Notes: generated from the sequence alone by a model not told the origin. A stretch of 50,398 bases of DNA from Peptoniphilaceae bacterium (GCA_022769085.1 JALEKO010000002.1:1-50398), one strand, 5' to 3'; shown: positions 8,769 to 16,706, counted from the first letter of the stretch. Numbers and translations: made by a program.

Positions 8769-9419
8769 TTAATAAGATAAATCTATTATTGTATCCTTGT
8801 CTAATATTTCTATAGTTTTTCCATTCACATCTATTATTCTTTCGCTTTTCATTTTTGAAAGTTCTCTTGAAAGAGAAGGTCTTGTTGTTGACAAGAAGTC
8901 TGCTAACTCTTCTCTTGTCATTTCTAACTTAACTATATTTTTTTCTTCATTATATATAAGGTAGTTTGCTATTTTTTGCCTTAGTGTAAATTGAGTGCTA
9001 ATTTGATTTTTACGACTTAAAAGCATACATTTTTTGGCTAAAAGATCTATAAATGAAATTAGAAAGCTTTTATCTAAATCAAGATTAAAAATTTTTTTAA
9101 AATCTTTTATTATCAAAATTAAAGAATCTTCATTTGCAATAGCTGAGAAATCATAAGTTTCATTTAAATAGGCATAAATTTCTCCAAAAACAGATTTTTC
9201 TGTGAAGTTTTGCACTATTGACCTTTTTCCATTATAATCAATTTTTGAAACTATAATATCTCCTTTGATTAAATAAAATAAGTCATTTGCCATTTCATTT
9301 TGTCTAAAGATATAAGAATCTTTTTTAAAGGAAACTTTTTTAATTTCCAAATTCTCTTCTATCTTTTTTGTATCTTCATCATTTGTATTTTTAAAAATTG
9401 ATATATCTCTTAAATTCAT
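8769..9419 (-). CDS. Crp/Fnr-family transcriptional regulator, probable regulator of hcp
   Basis: A 216-aa regulator with an N-terminal cyclic-nucleotide-binding-like beta-barrel (about residues 1-115, including FYLIKGDIIVSKID and SVFGEIYAYL), a dimerisation helix, and a C-terminal winged helix-turn-helix (about 150-216) with the motif MTREELADFLSTTRPSLSREL. There is only one cysteine, so an FNR-type iron-sulfur cluster is not available; a heme-sensing HcpR-type mechanism is possible. It lies just downstream of hcp, separated by a terminator, and a GTAAC-N4-GTTAC palindrome sits at the hcp promoter, so hcp is the likely target. The start has a moderate ribosome site (AAGGTG). Family firm; target inferred from context. 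Confidence 0.85.
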   Translation of the reverse strand: MNLRDISIFKNTNDEDTKKIEENLEIKKVSFKKDSYIFRQNEMANDLFYLIKGDIIVSKIDYNGKRSIVQNFTEKSVFGEIYAYLNETYDFSAIANEDSLILIIKDFKKIFNLDLDKSFLISFIDLLAKKCMLLSRKNQISTQFTLRQKIANYLIYNEEKNIVKLEMTREELADFLSTTRPSLSRELSKMKSERIIDVNGKTIEILDKDTIIDLSY

Positions 9420-9633
9420 TTGCTAAGCACCTTTTTAACTATATAAATTAAATACTTGTTATTTTATAATGTTCTCATAAAATTTCTATTTTTTAATTTT
9501 TAAATTCTATTTATTATTTCTAAAATTCTTGTAAAATTTAAATCTTAAAAAATTTTTAACTTTTTTCATAAAAATAATATAGATAAAATTACAATATTAA
9601 TATATTCTATTTTGGCTTACTTACAAAGAAAAA

Positions 9634-9671
9634 AAGATACCTAAATAGAAAAGATTTCAATTTGGTATCTT
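9634..9671 (-). terminator. Terminator downstream of hcp
   Basis: The inverted repeat AAGATACC (9634-9641) / GGTATCTT (9664-9671), extended by AAT/ATT pairs inside the arms, is followed on the minus strand by a run of Ts. It ends transcription just after the hcp stop codon at 9678 and separates hcp from the regulator gene. Confidence 0.8.
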
Positions 9672-9677
9672 CTTAAA

Positions 9678-11321
9678 TTATTTTTTAGTAAAATATTCTA
9701 AATCTGTTTCTAAATCTGTATTTGGTGCTATACCAAAATTTTTCACTAAGAAATTGACTACATTAGCTGAAAGAAAAGCTGGTAGAGTTGGGCCAAGGTG
9801 GATATTTTTAATCCCTATGCTTAAAAGTGCAAGTAAAACAATTATTGCTTTTTGTTCATACCAAGCAATATTAAATTCTAGCGGCAAATCATTGATATTA
9901 GCAAGAGATAAAGCTTCTTTCAAAAGCATAGCAGTTTTTATAAGCGAATAAGAATCGTTACATTGTCCAGCATCTAAGACTCTTGGAATACCATTTATAT
10001 CAGAAAGATTAAGTTTATTATATCTATATTTTGCACATCCTGCTGTTAGTATTACATAATCTTTTGGAAGTGCTTTTGCAAAATTTGTATAATAATTTCT
10101 ATCTTTAAATCTGCCATCACAGCCTGCCATTACAATAAATTTCTTTATGCTGCCTTTTTTTATTTCATCTATAATTTTTCCTGATAATTGTTCAACTTGA
10201 TTGTGAGCAAAACCTCCAACAACTTTTGTATTTTCTAAATTTGTTGGGGCTTTGCATTTTTTTGCAATATCAATAATTTCTGAAAAATCTTTATAACCTT
10301 CACTATCAGCTTCTATATGTTTAGCAAATGGATAACCTGCCATACCAGTTGTAAAAAACCTATTAAGGTAAGTATTATTTTTCTTTAATGGTACTATACA
10401 GTTTGTAGTCATAAGTATTGGTCCATTAAATTTTTCAAATTCTTCATTTTGCATCCACCAAGAGTTGCCGTAGTTCCCATGGAAATGTGGATATTTTTTA
10501 AACTCTGGATAGTAATTTGAAGCAAGCATTTCTGAATGAGTATAAATTTCAACTCCAGAATCTTTAGTTTGTTCAAGTAACATCTTCATATCTTTCAAAT
10601 CGTGACCTGAAATTAAAATGCCAGGTTTATCTCCTGCAGAATAATCAACTTCTGTAATTTCTGGATTACCAAAAGTTTCAGTATTAGCTTTATCTAAAAG
10701 AGCCATAGCCTTAAAACCATTTTCACCAGTTTTTATAACCAAATCAATCAGTTTATTAATTTCATCTCCATTAGAATTTTCTTTAGGGTCAACCTTAGTA
10801 GTTTCTTCCAAAGCATAAGAAATGAAATGATCAACTTCTTTGTCATAATAACCTAAAGCATTGGCATGATGGTTATAAGCCCCCATTCCCTTTAAACCAT
10901 AAATAACAAGTTCGGTTAAAGATCTTTTATCTACATTTAAAATATTTAAAACTCCAACTTCTATTGCCTTAACTTTTAATTTTTCTAAATCAATTTCATT
11001 ATAAAGAGCAAAATTAGAAAGACTTTCCTTATTTTTTAATTTTTCTAATAAAGAATTTTTAATTTCAATAGTATCCTTAACCTTATTTAAAATATAATCT
11101 TCTTTAAAATTCGCATTTGTTATAGTGATAAATAAGTTATCAGAAAGAATAGAAAAATACTTTTTGTCCACATTTTTATTTTTATTAATAACCTCTGCAA
11201 GGCCTTTTGTAGCAAAAATTAATAAATCTTGGTAATTTGCGGTATTCTCATTTTTACCACAAACACCTTTTATAGTACATCCATGATTTTTAGATGTTTC
11301 TTGACATTGAAAACAAAACAT
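9678..11321 (-). CDS. hcp: Hybrid-cluster protein Hcp (hydroxylamine reductase / NO detoxification)
   Basis: An iron-sulfur-oxygen enzyme that reduces hydroxylamine in vitro and handles nitric oxide in anaerobes; cytoplasmic. The N-terminal cubane-cluster motif is C3-x2-C6-x8-C15-x5-C21 (MFCFQCQET...CTIKGVCGK), typical of the shorter anaerobe-type Hcp. Hybrid-cluster ligand segments are visible: GHDLKDM, THSEMLASNYYPEF, TTNCIVPL, VMAGCDGR, TAGCAKYRYN, DAGQCNDSYS and WYEQKA. At 547 aa it is full length. It is monocistronic, with AGGAG 7 bases before the ATG, its own terminator and a promoter carrying a palindromic Crp/Fnr-type site. The neighbouring Crp/Fnr gene is its probable regulator. Confidence 0.95.
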   Translation of the reverse strand: MFCFQCQETSKNHGCTIKGVCGKNENTANYQDLLIFATKGLAEVINKNKNVDKKYFSILSDNLFITITNANFKEDYILNKVKDTIEIKNSLLEKLKNKESLSNFALYNEIDLEKLKVKAIEVGVLNILNVDKRSLTELVIYGLKGMGAYNHHANALGYYDKEVDHFISYALEETTKVDPKENSNGDEINKLIDLVIKTGENGFKAMALLDKANTETFGNPEITEVDYSAGDKPGILISGHDLKDMKMLLEQTKDSGVEIYTHSEMLASNYYPEFKKYPHFHGNYGNSWWMQNEEFEKFNGPILMTTNCIVPLKKNNTYLNRFFTTGMAGYPFAKHIEADSEGYKDFSEIIDIAKKCKAPTNLENTKVVGGFAHNQVEQLSGKIIDEIKKGSIKKFIVMAGCDGRFKDRNYYTNFAKALPKDYVILTAGCAKYRYNKLNLSDINGIPRVLDAGQCNDSYSLIKTAMLLKEALSLANINDLPLEFNIAWYEQKAIIVLLALLSIGIKNIHLGPTLPAFLSANVVNFLVKNFGIAPNTDLETDLEYFTKK

Positions 11322-11361
11322 ATATACTCCTTTTTTTAATTCATATTTTTTAATCGTCTTT

Positions 11362-11403
11362 ATTATAGAATAAAAAAAGTTTTATTTCTGTAACCTAAGT
11401 TAC
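11362..11403 (-). promoter_or_regulatory. hcp promoter with Crp/Fnr-type operator
   Basis: The minus strand has a consensus TATAAT (11362-11367) with no good -35 hexamer. Upstream is the perfect inverted repeat GTAACCTAAGTTAC (11390-11403), that is GTAAC-N4-GTTAC. If transcription starts about 7 bases after the -10 box, the operator centre is at about -41.5, the classic class II activator position of Crp/Fnr proteins, which explains the missing -35. The adjacent Crp/Fnr gene is the natural candidate. Confidence 0.7.
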
Positions 11404-11580
11404 TTTTTGAAATTTTTTATAGTATAATAATTTTTATTAAATCAAAAACTATATAATATTTGAATAAAATGTTTATATATAATTAAAGTATTTTTATTCG
11501 AGTTAAAAAATTATGAATGGTAAAAGTAAAATTGAAAAAAATATTTTTTAGTTTACTTTCTATTCCCAAAGAAATTAAAA

Positions 11581-11638
11581 TGGACAAAAAAATAACCAAA
11601 ACCATCTTTAGTTTTGATTATTTTTTCTATTCTGTCCA
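11581..11638 (-). terminator. Hairpin terminator of the D-Asp-ligase operon
   Basis: A 16-base A/T-rich stem (11587-11602 with 11611-11626, one G-U pair), flanked by an outer TGGACA/TGTCCA pair (11581-11586 and 11633-11638). It overlaps the end of the 49-codon gene, with the stop codon at 11608-11610 in the loop. On the minus strand a seven-T run lies in the descending arm. Probably terminates the two-gene unit upstream. Confidence 0.6.
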
Positions 11639-11757
11639 AATGATATTAAAACAAACATTAAAGACATTATAATTAATCCATAATTTTTAGTGAAAATGCC
11701 AGAAATTACAAATGTTACAGCTACAATTAAAAATTCATATGCATAATTTTTTTTCAT
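11608..11757 (-). CDS. Small hydrophobic membrane protein, 49 aa
   Basis: A short gene starting MKKNYAYEFLIVAVTFVISG and ending FGQNRKNNQN. It has two hydrophobic stretches, about residues 9-22 and 27-40, consistent with two short membrane spans and a basic, polar C-terminus. The start ATG overlaps the TGA of the upstream ATP-grasp ligase gene as ATGA, so it is translationally coupled, and a terminator hairpin sits at its 3' end. I recognise no family. Coupling and hydrophobicity argue that it is real; function unknown, perhaps membrane-linked to the cell-wall ligase encoded upstream. Confidence 0.6.
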   Translation of the reverse strand: MKKNYAYEFLIVAVTFVISGIFTKNYGLIIMSLMFVLISFGQNRKNNQN

Positions 11758-12959
11758 TTAAGTCTCTCTTTTTCATATTTAGGATAATATTTTATTGTAG
11801 AAACTCTTCTTTTCATATAATTTAAAAACCTTTTAATAGATATATCTTTTTTATACCATTCAGTAAAAGTAAATCCTTCTTTCAATAGTTTTTTTACATA
11901 TTCTCTATCTTTTGGTGCTACATAATTTTTTAGTACATATGGGTCAACATATAACCATAATTTTTCATTATAGTTTAGATATATTTCATTTTCTTTTTCT
12001 TCAATTAGGTCTTCCACTATAAATTTCATGAAATTGCAACCTGAATTAGTTGTATAGAAAGATGATCTTCCTTGTCTTAAATTTATCTCAAAAACTTTAA
12101 ATTTTTTATCACGATAATCCCACTTGAAATCAAAATCTGCAAATCCTGTATAATTTATTTTTTCTAAAAAATTTCTATACTTTTCATATATATCTTTATT
12201 TCCAGTAGATAAAAGTGCATTATAATTTCCAATCATAGTTGGTAAACATTCATCTAAAAGACATTTACCAAGACACATCATTTTTACTTTTGCATTTCTA
12301 TCTGAATATGTATTTAGAACATACATAGTTGTAGCATCCCCTGGAATATATTCTTGAATAATAATTTCTCCATCATATCCAGCTTTATATATTTTTTCTG
12401 AAATCACGAAATATTCTTCTAAACTACTCAATGTATATGCTTTCTTTTTACCTTCAAAATGAACATGAAGATATGATATTGAATCATTTGGTTTTAATAC
12501 AATTGGAAATTCCATATCTTTGTTTATTTCATTAAAATTATCTTTATTAAAAATATATGTTTTTGGGTAATCTAAATTATACTTTTTACATATTTCATAA
12601 AAATCTTTTTTATTTTCCAACTTTTTTTGCACTGAAAAATCTACAATATTAAATTTATAATATTTTTTTAAAAAATTTTTATTCTCTGAAACAAAAGCTA
12701 CATATCCATCTGAACATGGAATTAGTAGAAGATTTTTGTCAGAAAATCTTTTTGCTACTTCTTCCAATTTATTTAGAAAAACTGTTTGATCTACATCAAA
12801 GTTTTCTGTAACTTCAACATCAGTTATTTTTGAATTTCTAGTTGGATTTAAAGGTTTTACGCCTAAACATAAAGATTTTTTTCCATACCTTTCAAATACT
12901 GATCTTGCAACTCCATATGCATTTATATCCGTTCCTAAAATTACTGTTAAAAAATCCAT
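11754..12959 (-). CDS. ATP-grasp ligase, probable D-aspartate (peptidoglycan bridge) ligase
   Basis: A 401-aa ATP-grasp carboxylate-amine ligase. Family features are VILGTDINAYGVARS at the start, PTRNSKI near 40, the ATP-grasp lysine in FPIVLKPNDS near 152-161, IIIQEYIPGD near 199-208, KVKMMCLGKCLLDE near 225-238 and the metal-binding FEINLRQGRSSFY near 290-302. This pattern resembles the Enterococcus faecium ligase Aslfm, which activates beta-carboxyl D-aspartate and adds it to the lysine side chain of peptidoglycan precursors. Cocci of this group often have Lys-D-Asp or Lys-D-Glu bridges, so substrate choice between the two is open. AGGAG precedes the ATG. Transcribed with the 49-aa membrane protein downstream. 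Confidence 0.7.
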   Translation of the reverse strand: MDFLTVILGTDINAYGVARSVFERYGKKSLCLGVKPLNPTRNSKITDVEVTENFDVDQTVFLNKLEEVAKRFSDKNLLLIPCSDGYVAFVSENKNFLKKYYKFNIVDFSVQKKLENKKDFYEICKKYNLDYPKTYIFNKDNFNEINKDMEFPIVLKPNDSISYLHVHFEGKKKAYTLSSLEEYFVISEKIYKAGYDGEIIIQEYIPGDATTMYVLNTYSDRNAKVKMMCLGKCLLDECLPTMIGNYNALLSTGNKDIYEKYRNFLEKINYTGFADFDFKWDYRDKKFKVFEINLRQGRSSFYTTNSGCNFMKFIVEDLIEEKENEIYLNYNEKLWLYVDPYVLKNYVAPKDREYVKKLLKEGFTFTEWYKKDISIKRFLNYMKRRVSTIKYYPKYEKERLK

Positions 12960-13280
12960 AACTCTCCTAACTTAAATTTTTTATTTAAAAAATTAAATTA
13001 TTTTTCTATACTATACATTAAACTTTTAAAAATACGTAATGCTTACTATAATTCATAATAAAGTATTATCCACTTTATTTTTACATATTTTAAAAACAAG
13101 TTAAAAATAAAAATTTCAAATATCAATAATAAAATATTCTCAAATATCATAAAATCTATTATTAAATTTTGAATATAAAATTAGGTCAATTGAACATACT
13201 AATTTAGTTTTTACAAAAACTTTTTATTAGTTAATGAACAACTGACCTTTTTACAAATTATATAACTTATAATTTTTTAA
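12960..13280. other. Non-coding A/T-rich gap between ligase and trpS
   Basis: About 320 bases without a credible reading frame. It holds the upstream region of the ATP-grasp ligase (no convincing promoter; a weak TATAGT-like box), a small GTAA-TGC-TTAC inverted repeat near 13037, a short direct repeat CAAATATCA (around 13118 and 13140), and a large hairpin at 13183-13248 behind trpS. Confidence 0.5.
13183..13248. terminator. Large nested hairpin behind trpS
   Basis: AGGTCAATTGAACATACTAA (13183-13202) pairs imperfectly with the complementary arm ending TGACCT at 13248. Inside the loop is a second perfect inverted repeat AGTTTTT-AC-AAAAACT. It lies about 30 bases past the trpS stop. The minus-strand T-run after the stem is weak (AATTTTA) and the plus-strand one is TTTTT, so it may work as a bidirectional terminator or a 3' stability structure. 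Confidence 0.5.
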
Positions 13281-14291
13281 TTAAAGCATTTCTCTTTTTA
13301 AAAATCCAATTTTTTTATAAACTTTACTTAATGTTTTATAAGCTACTTTCTCAGCTTTTATTGCACCATTTGTATATATGTCTGTTAAATATTTTTTATC
13401 ATTTAAAATTTCATTATATTTTTCTTGTATTGGTGAAAGTTTTTCAACTATTAAATCTCCTAAATCTTCTTTAAAATTAGAATAATTTTCTCCCCTATAC
13501 TTTTTAACAATTTCTTCCACACTTTTTTGACTAAAAGCACTATAAATATTTATAAGATTTTTAAGTCCTTTTTGTTCATCATTGTATGAAAAATTATTTT
13601 TATCATCAGTTACAGCTCTTTTTATTTTTTTTCTAATTACATCACTTTTATCATTAATAAGTATATATGAATTAGAATCTGGATCTGACTTGCTCATTTT
13701 TTTATCAGGATCTTTTAAAGAATAAATTTTACCCATTTCTTTATCTATAAAAGCATTCGGCACTGTAAATGTTTCTGAATATCTTGCATTAAATCTTTGC
13801 GCAAGATCCCTTGCAAGTTCAAGATGTTGATTTTGATCCTCTCCAACTGGAACTAAATCTGTTTGATACAAAAGTATATCTGCAGCCATAAGAACTGGAT
13901 AAGTAAATAATGCAGAATTTATATTACCTGAATGCTCTTTTGATTTAGATTTAAATTGTGTCATTCTTGAAAGTTGCCCCATATGTGCCTGAGAATTTAA
14001 AACCCAAGAAAGCTGTGCATGTTCTGGAACTTGAGATTGAATAAAAAGTGTACACTTTTCTGGATCAATTCCACTTGCTATAAAAAGAGCTAAAACTTCT
14101 TTAGTTCTTCTCCTTAAATCTGCTGGAACTTGATCTACTGTAATTGCATGCATATCAGCAACAGCAAAAAAACAATTATATTCATCCTGAAATTTAGAAA
14201 AATTTCTTATAGCTCCTAAATAATTTCCTATTGTAAGTTCTCCTGATGGTTGAACAAGACTTAAAACTACTTTTTTTTCTTTATCTGTCAT
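13281..14291 (-). CDS. trpS: Tryptophanyl-tRNA synthetase
   Basis: Charges tRNA-Trp. A class I synthetase of 336 aa, the usual bacterial size. The HIGH-equivalent is within SGELTIGNYLGA (residues 16-27), and the KMSKS motif is intact in DPDKKMSKSDPDS. ADMHAI and the VGEDQNQHLELARDLAQRFN signature of bacterial TrpRS are present. It starts 4 bases after the folD-like gene and closes a three-gene unit (NlpC-like, FolD-like, TrpS). No T-box leader precedes it; expression seems to depend on the upstream promoter. Confidence 0.96.
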   Translation of the reverse strand: MTDKEKKVVLSLVQPSGELTIGNYLGAIRNFSKFQDEYNCFFAVADMHAITVDQVPADLRRRTKEVLALFIASGIDPEKCTLFIQSQVPEHAQLSWVLNSQAHMGQLSRMTQFKSKSKEHSGNINSALFTYPVLMAADILLYQTDLVPVGEDQNQHLELARDLAQRFNARYSETFTVPNAFIDKEMGKIYSLKDPDKKMSKSDPDSNSYILINDKSDVIRKKIKRAVTDDKNNFSYNDEQKGLKNLINIYSAFSQKSVEEIVKKYRGENYSNFKEDLGDLIVEKLSPIQEKYNEILNDKKYLTDIYTNGAIKAEKVAYKTLSKVYKKIGFLKREML

Positions 14292-14295
14292 TTAA

Positions 14296-15105
14296 TTAAC
14301 AGTTCTCCTTTAAAAATTTTTCAATTAAACAAAGTGTTGTGATTGAACCGACTCCTTGTGTTGATTTTACAACACTAACATTTTTAGATTTTAAAGAATC
14401 ATAGTCAACGTCTCCATAAAAATCATCTCCAACATAGCTTACGCCAACATCAATTATTAATGTATCATCTGTAAAATAATCTTCATTAAAAAAGTTTGCA
14501 GTTCCTATTGCACTTATAAAAATATCACAATCTCTAACAATTTCTTTTTTATCTGGTGTTGCTCTGTGAATAGTTGTAACTGTTGCAGATATTCCATTTA
14601 AATAGATATTTAATGGTTTTCCAATTACATTTGAAGAATTTGCTATAACAACTTTTTTACCTCTAACATCAACCCCTTCTTCTTCAATAAACTTTAAAAC
14701 GGCTCTAGATGTCTGAGGCATAGATGAAAAATCTTTATCCATCATTTTCCCAAGCGATTCAAAAGAAAAGCCATCAAGATCAAAAATATCTTTCAAATTT
14801 TTTCTCAAATATTTTATATCTGTATTTTCAGATAAAGGTTGTAATATTATATATCCACCATATTTTTTGTATTCATCACTATCATAAATTCCATTTATAA
14901 TGTCTTTATGATTTTCATCATCACTAAAATTTTTATCAACACATTCAATATTGTATTCTTTACATTTTCTTATAATTGATTTTTTGTAAAGACGCACTGA
15001 TTTATCATTTCCCTGTGAAACTATTAGAAGTTTTTTATCTGTTTTTAAATCTTTAATTTCATCTATTATTTTTTTCTTAATGCTATCTGATGTAATTACT
15101 TTCAT
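14296..15105 (-). CDS. FolD-like protein, divergent at the catalytic site
   Basis: Similar to methylenetetrahydrofolate dehydrogenase/cyclohydrolase. The NADP-binding Rossmann half is clear: GKKVVIANSSNVIGKPLNIYL near 149-169, ATVTTIHRATPDKK, ISAIGTANFF, IIDVGVSY. DLDGF (109-113) matches the family DVDGF. In the N-terminal catalytic half, however, the YxxxK motif keeps Tyr40 but has Ile44 where the catalytic lysine belongs; VQLPLP reads ILQPLS (87-92); the PCTP segment reads MPQTS; and the C-terminal PGGVGPMT reads TQGVGSITT. At 269 aa it is slightly short. It may have only dehydrogenase activity, another folate-related role, or none. It lies between an NlpC-like gene and trpS. Confidence 0.7.
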   Translation of the reverse strand: MKVITSDSIKKKIIDEIKDLKTDKKLLIVSQGNDKSVRLYKKSIIRKCKEYNIECVDKNFSDDENHKDIINGIYDSDEYKKYGGYIILQPLSENTDIKYLRKNLKDIFDLDGFSFESLGKMMDKDFSSMPQTSRAVLKFIEEEGVDVRGKKVVIANSSNVIGKPLNIYLNGISATVTTIHRATPDKKEIVRDCDIFISAIGTANFFNEDYFTDDTLIIDVGVSYVGDDFYGDVDYDSLKSKNVSVVKSTQGVGSITTLCLIEKFLKENC

Positions 15106-15119
15106 TTTTCACCTCTTCT

Positions 15120-16295
15120 TTAAAATATTCTTCTTGCAAAAATTATCTCATTTTCATATTTTTTTAAAAAAATATTTGATATGTTTACACCAAGTCCAAA
15201 ACTTGAATGAATAAAATCACCCTTTTTATTTAAAATTATACCAACACTTTCTTCATTATTTTTATCATAAAAAAATATCAAATCACTTTTATCAATTTCT
15301 TTTAAATCAATGCTATATCCATTTTCCATTTGCTTATTTACAGACGAATTTAAATTGATCTTAAACTTAGAAAAGACATAAAAAACAAATCCTGACGAAT
15401 CAAAACCGTCATTTGGAGATTTTGAACCTCTAAGATATGGATACCCTATAAAAGACTTTGCATATCTAATTATATTTTCTCTGTTATTTTTGTCATTTTC
15501 ATGTGGATTTTTATTTTTTTTATAAATATTATCTTTATCAGATTTAGTTTGATTTTTGATTAAAAAAGATATATCTACATAACCATTTTTTCCATTATAA
15601 TCTACTTTTAACCAATTTCCTTTTTTATAACCTGAAAGCTTAACCCCTTTAGGAACAGTCGAAATTTTAGAATATTCTTCTCCTGGTCCTAATCTTATAT
15701 TTAAAAATTTACAATTTACATATCCTTCAAAATGTTCATTATTTTTTATTTCAGTATCTCTATAATTTTGTATATTTTTTAATTTTTCATTATTTGATTT
15801 TTTATGTGAATTAGAAATCTCTGATGAATCAATAAATGCAATATTTCCATTATAATTTATTTCTAAAATATTTTCTTTTAATATTCCAGATACTTTTTCC
15901 ATATACTCTATATTACCTATTATATTACCAAAAATATCTTTTACATTTGCACCATTCTTTTTTGAAATATAGCCATCAAAAAGATTTTTGGATTTTTCAA
16001 AAAAATCAATATTTTCATCATCTATTATTAATGTTTCATTTGACATCTCATCATCTTCAATTAAAATCTGATCATCATTTTCTATTTTTATCAAACTATT
16101 AATTGAAATATATCCATTAGAAGTTTTTAAAAAACCATCCTCAATAATACCTTCAACTTCTTTGAAATTTTCTATATTTGAAATGATATTATTTTCTTTT
16201 ATATCTTTAGATGAATATAAAAAAACCGTATCTTTAGAAAAAACGTAAAATTTTCCATAATTTATATAATTTTCATTTATTTTATCTTTTCTCAT
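15120..16295 (-). CDS. SH3b/NlpC-P60-like protein lacking the catalytic Cys and His
   Basis: A 391-aa protein. Two degenerate SH3-like segments (about 14-70 and 105-160) are followed by a clear bacterial SH3 domain (about 190-246, with LNIRLGPGEEYSKI and GNWLKVDYNGKNGYV) and a C-terminal NlpC/P60-like fold (about 270-391: AKSFIGYPYLRGS, DGFDSSGFVFYVF, FIHSSFG). In active NlpC/P60 peptidases the motif is DCSG; here it is DSSG (Ser300). The HVGI histidine is also serine (Ser350, ESVGI). The third polar residue, His363, remains. There is no signal peptide or membrane segment. It is thus probably a non-catalytic, possibly cytoplasmic, binding protein. GGTGG precedes the ATG. It is the first gene of a unit with the FolD-like gene and trpS. 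Confidence 0.75.
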   Translation of the reverse strand: MRKDKINENYINYGKFYVFSKDTVFLYSSKDIKENNIISNIENFKEVEGIIEDGFLKTSNGYISINSLIKIENDDQILIEDDEMSNETLIIDDENIDFFEKSKNLFDGYISKKNGANVKDIFGNIIGNIEYMEKVSGILKENILEINYNGNIAFIDSSEISNSHKKSNNEKLKNIQNYRDTEIKNNEHFEGYVNCKFLNIRLGPGEEYSKISTVPKGVKLSGYKKGNWLKVDYNGKNGYVDISFLIKNQTKSDKDNIYKKNKNPHENDKNNRENIIRYAKSFIGYPYLRGSKSPNDGFDSSGFVFYVFSKFKINLNSSVNKQMENGYSIDLKEIDKSDLIFFYDKNNEESVGIILNKKGDFIHSSFGLGVNISNIFLKKYENEIIFARRIF

Positions 16296-16319
16296 AAAAC
16301 CACCATAATAAAATTTAAA

Positions 16320-16348
16320 ATTAAATAAAAATTAAAAACAAATTGCAA
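16320..16348 (-). promoter_or_regulatory. Possible promoter of the NlpC-like/folD-like/trpS unit
   Basis: TTGCAA (16343-16348) and TTTAAT (16320-16325) on the minus strand are 17 bases apart, and the coding start follows about 25 bases after the -10 box. The -35 lies in the T-run of the rnpB terminator, so the unit can restart right after rnpB. Confidence 0.4.
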
Positions 16349-16370
16349 AAAAAAAGATGCAAAGCATCTA
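16345..16370 (-). terminator. rnpB terminator
   Basis: AGATGC-TTT-GCATCT (16355-16360 and 16364-16369) followed by nine Ts on the minus strand. A textbook intrinsic terminator immediately after the 3' end of RNase P RNA. Confidence 0.9.
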
Positions 16371-16701
16371 GAGTAAAACTATAAGCCGTGTTTTGTATCT
16401 GACAATCATCTATCTAATAAAATTGTCGCCAATTTTATTTAGCAAACTACCATACTGGATTGTGACGGGCCGCCATCCTATTATCCCTTTTGTTCTTGCA
16501 CCGGATGAGGTTTGCATGACGGCATTATTACTAATGCCTCGGTGAGCTCTTACCTCGCCTTTCCACCCTTGCAGAAAATAATCTGCGGTATATCTCTGTT
16601 GCACTTGCTCTAAGGTCACCCTCGCCTGACGTTATCAGGCATCCTTGCCCTATGGTGCACGGACTTTCCTCGTTATTAACGCGATTGTCTGTTTTACTCT
16701 T
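16370..16701 (-). ncRNA. rnpB: RNase P RNA, class A
   Basis: Catalytic RNA that matures tRNA 5' ends. The conserved core GAGGAAAGTCCGTGC (near 16665-16680) and the 3' ACACGGCTTATAG are present. The AGAGTAAAAC ends at both termini (16691-16700 and 16370-16379) pair to form helix P1. The GGGTGGAAAGGCGAGGTAAGAG-like segment and GAGGCATTAG are further core elements. The order of elements fits class A, as in Clostridia, rather than the Bacillus class B. A promoter lies within the end of nif3 and a strong terminator follows. The reading frame across it (16410-16619) is an artefact of the RNA. Confidence 0.95.
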
Positions 16702-16706
16702 ACTTA

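Noticed and set aside
12960..13182. Short direct repeats CAAATATCA as a CRISPR or iteron
   Set aside because: Only two imperfect copies in low-complexity A/T sequence, with no regular spacing.
13249..13280. T-box or trp leader before a tRNA synthetase gene
   Set aside because: trpS and glyQS are both internal to operons with gaps under 10 bases; no T-box sequence (AGGGTGG-type) is seen upstream of them.
16410..16619. 69-codon minus-strand open frame
   Set aside because: It lies wholly within RNase P RNA; the conserved sequence is structural RNA, not protein coding.
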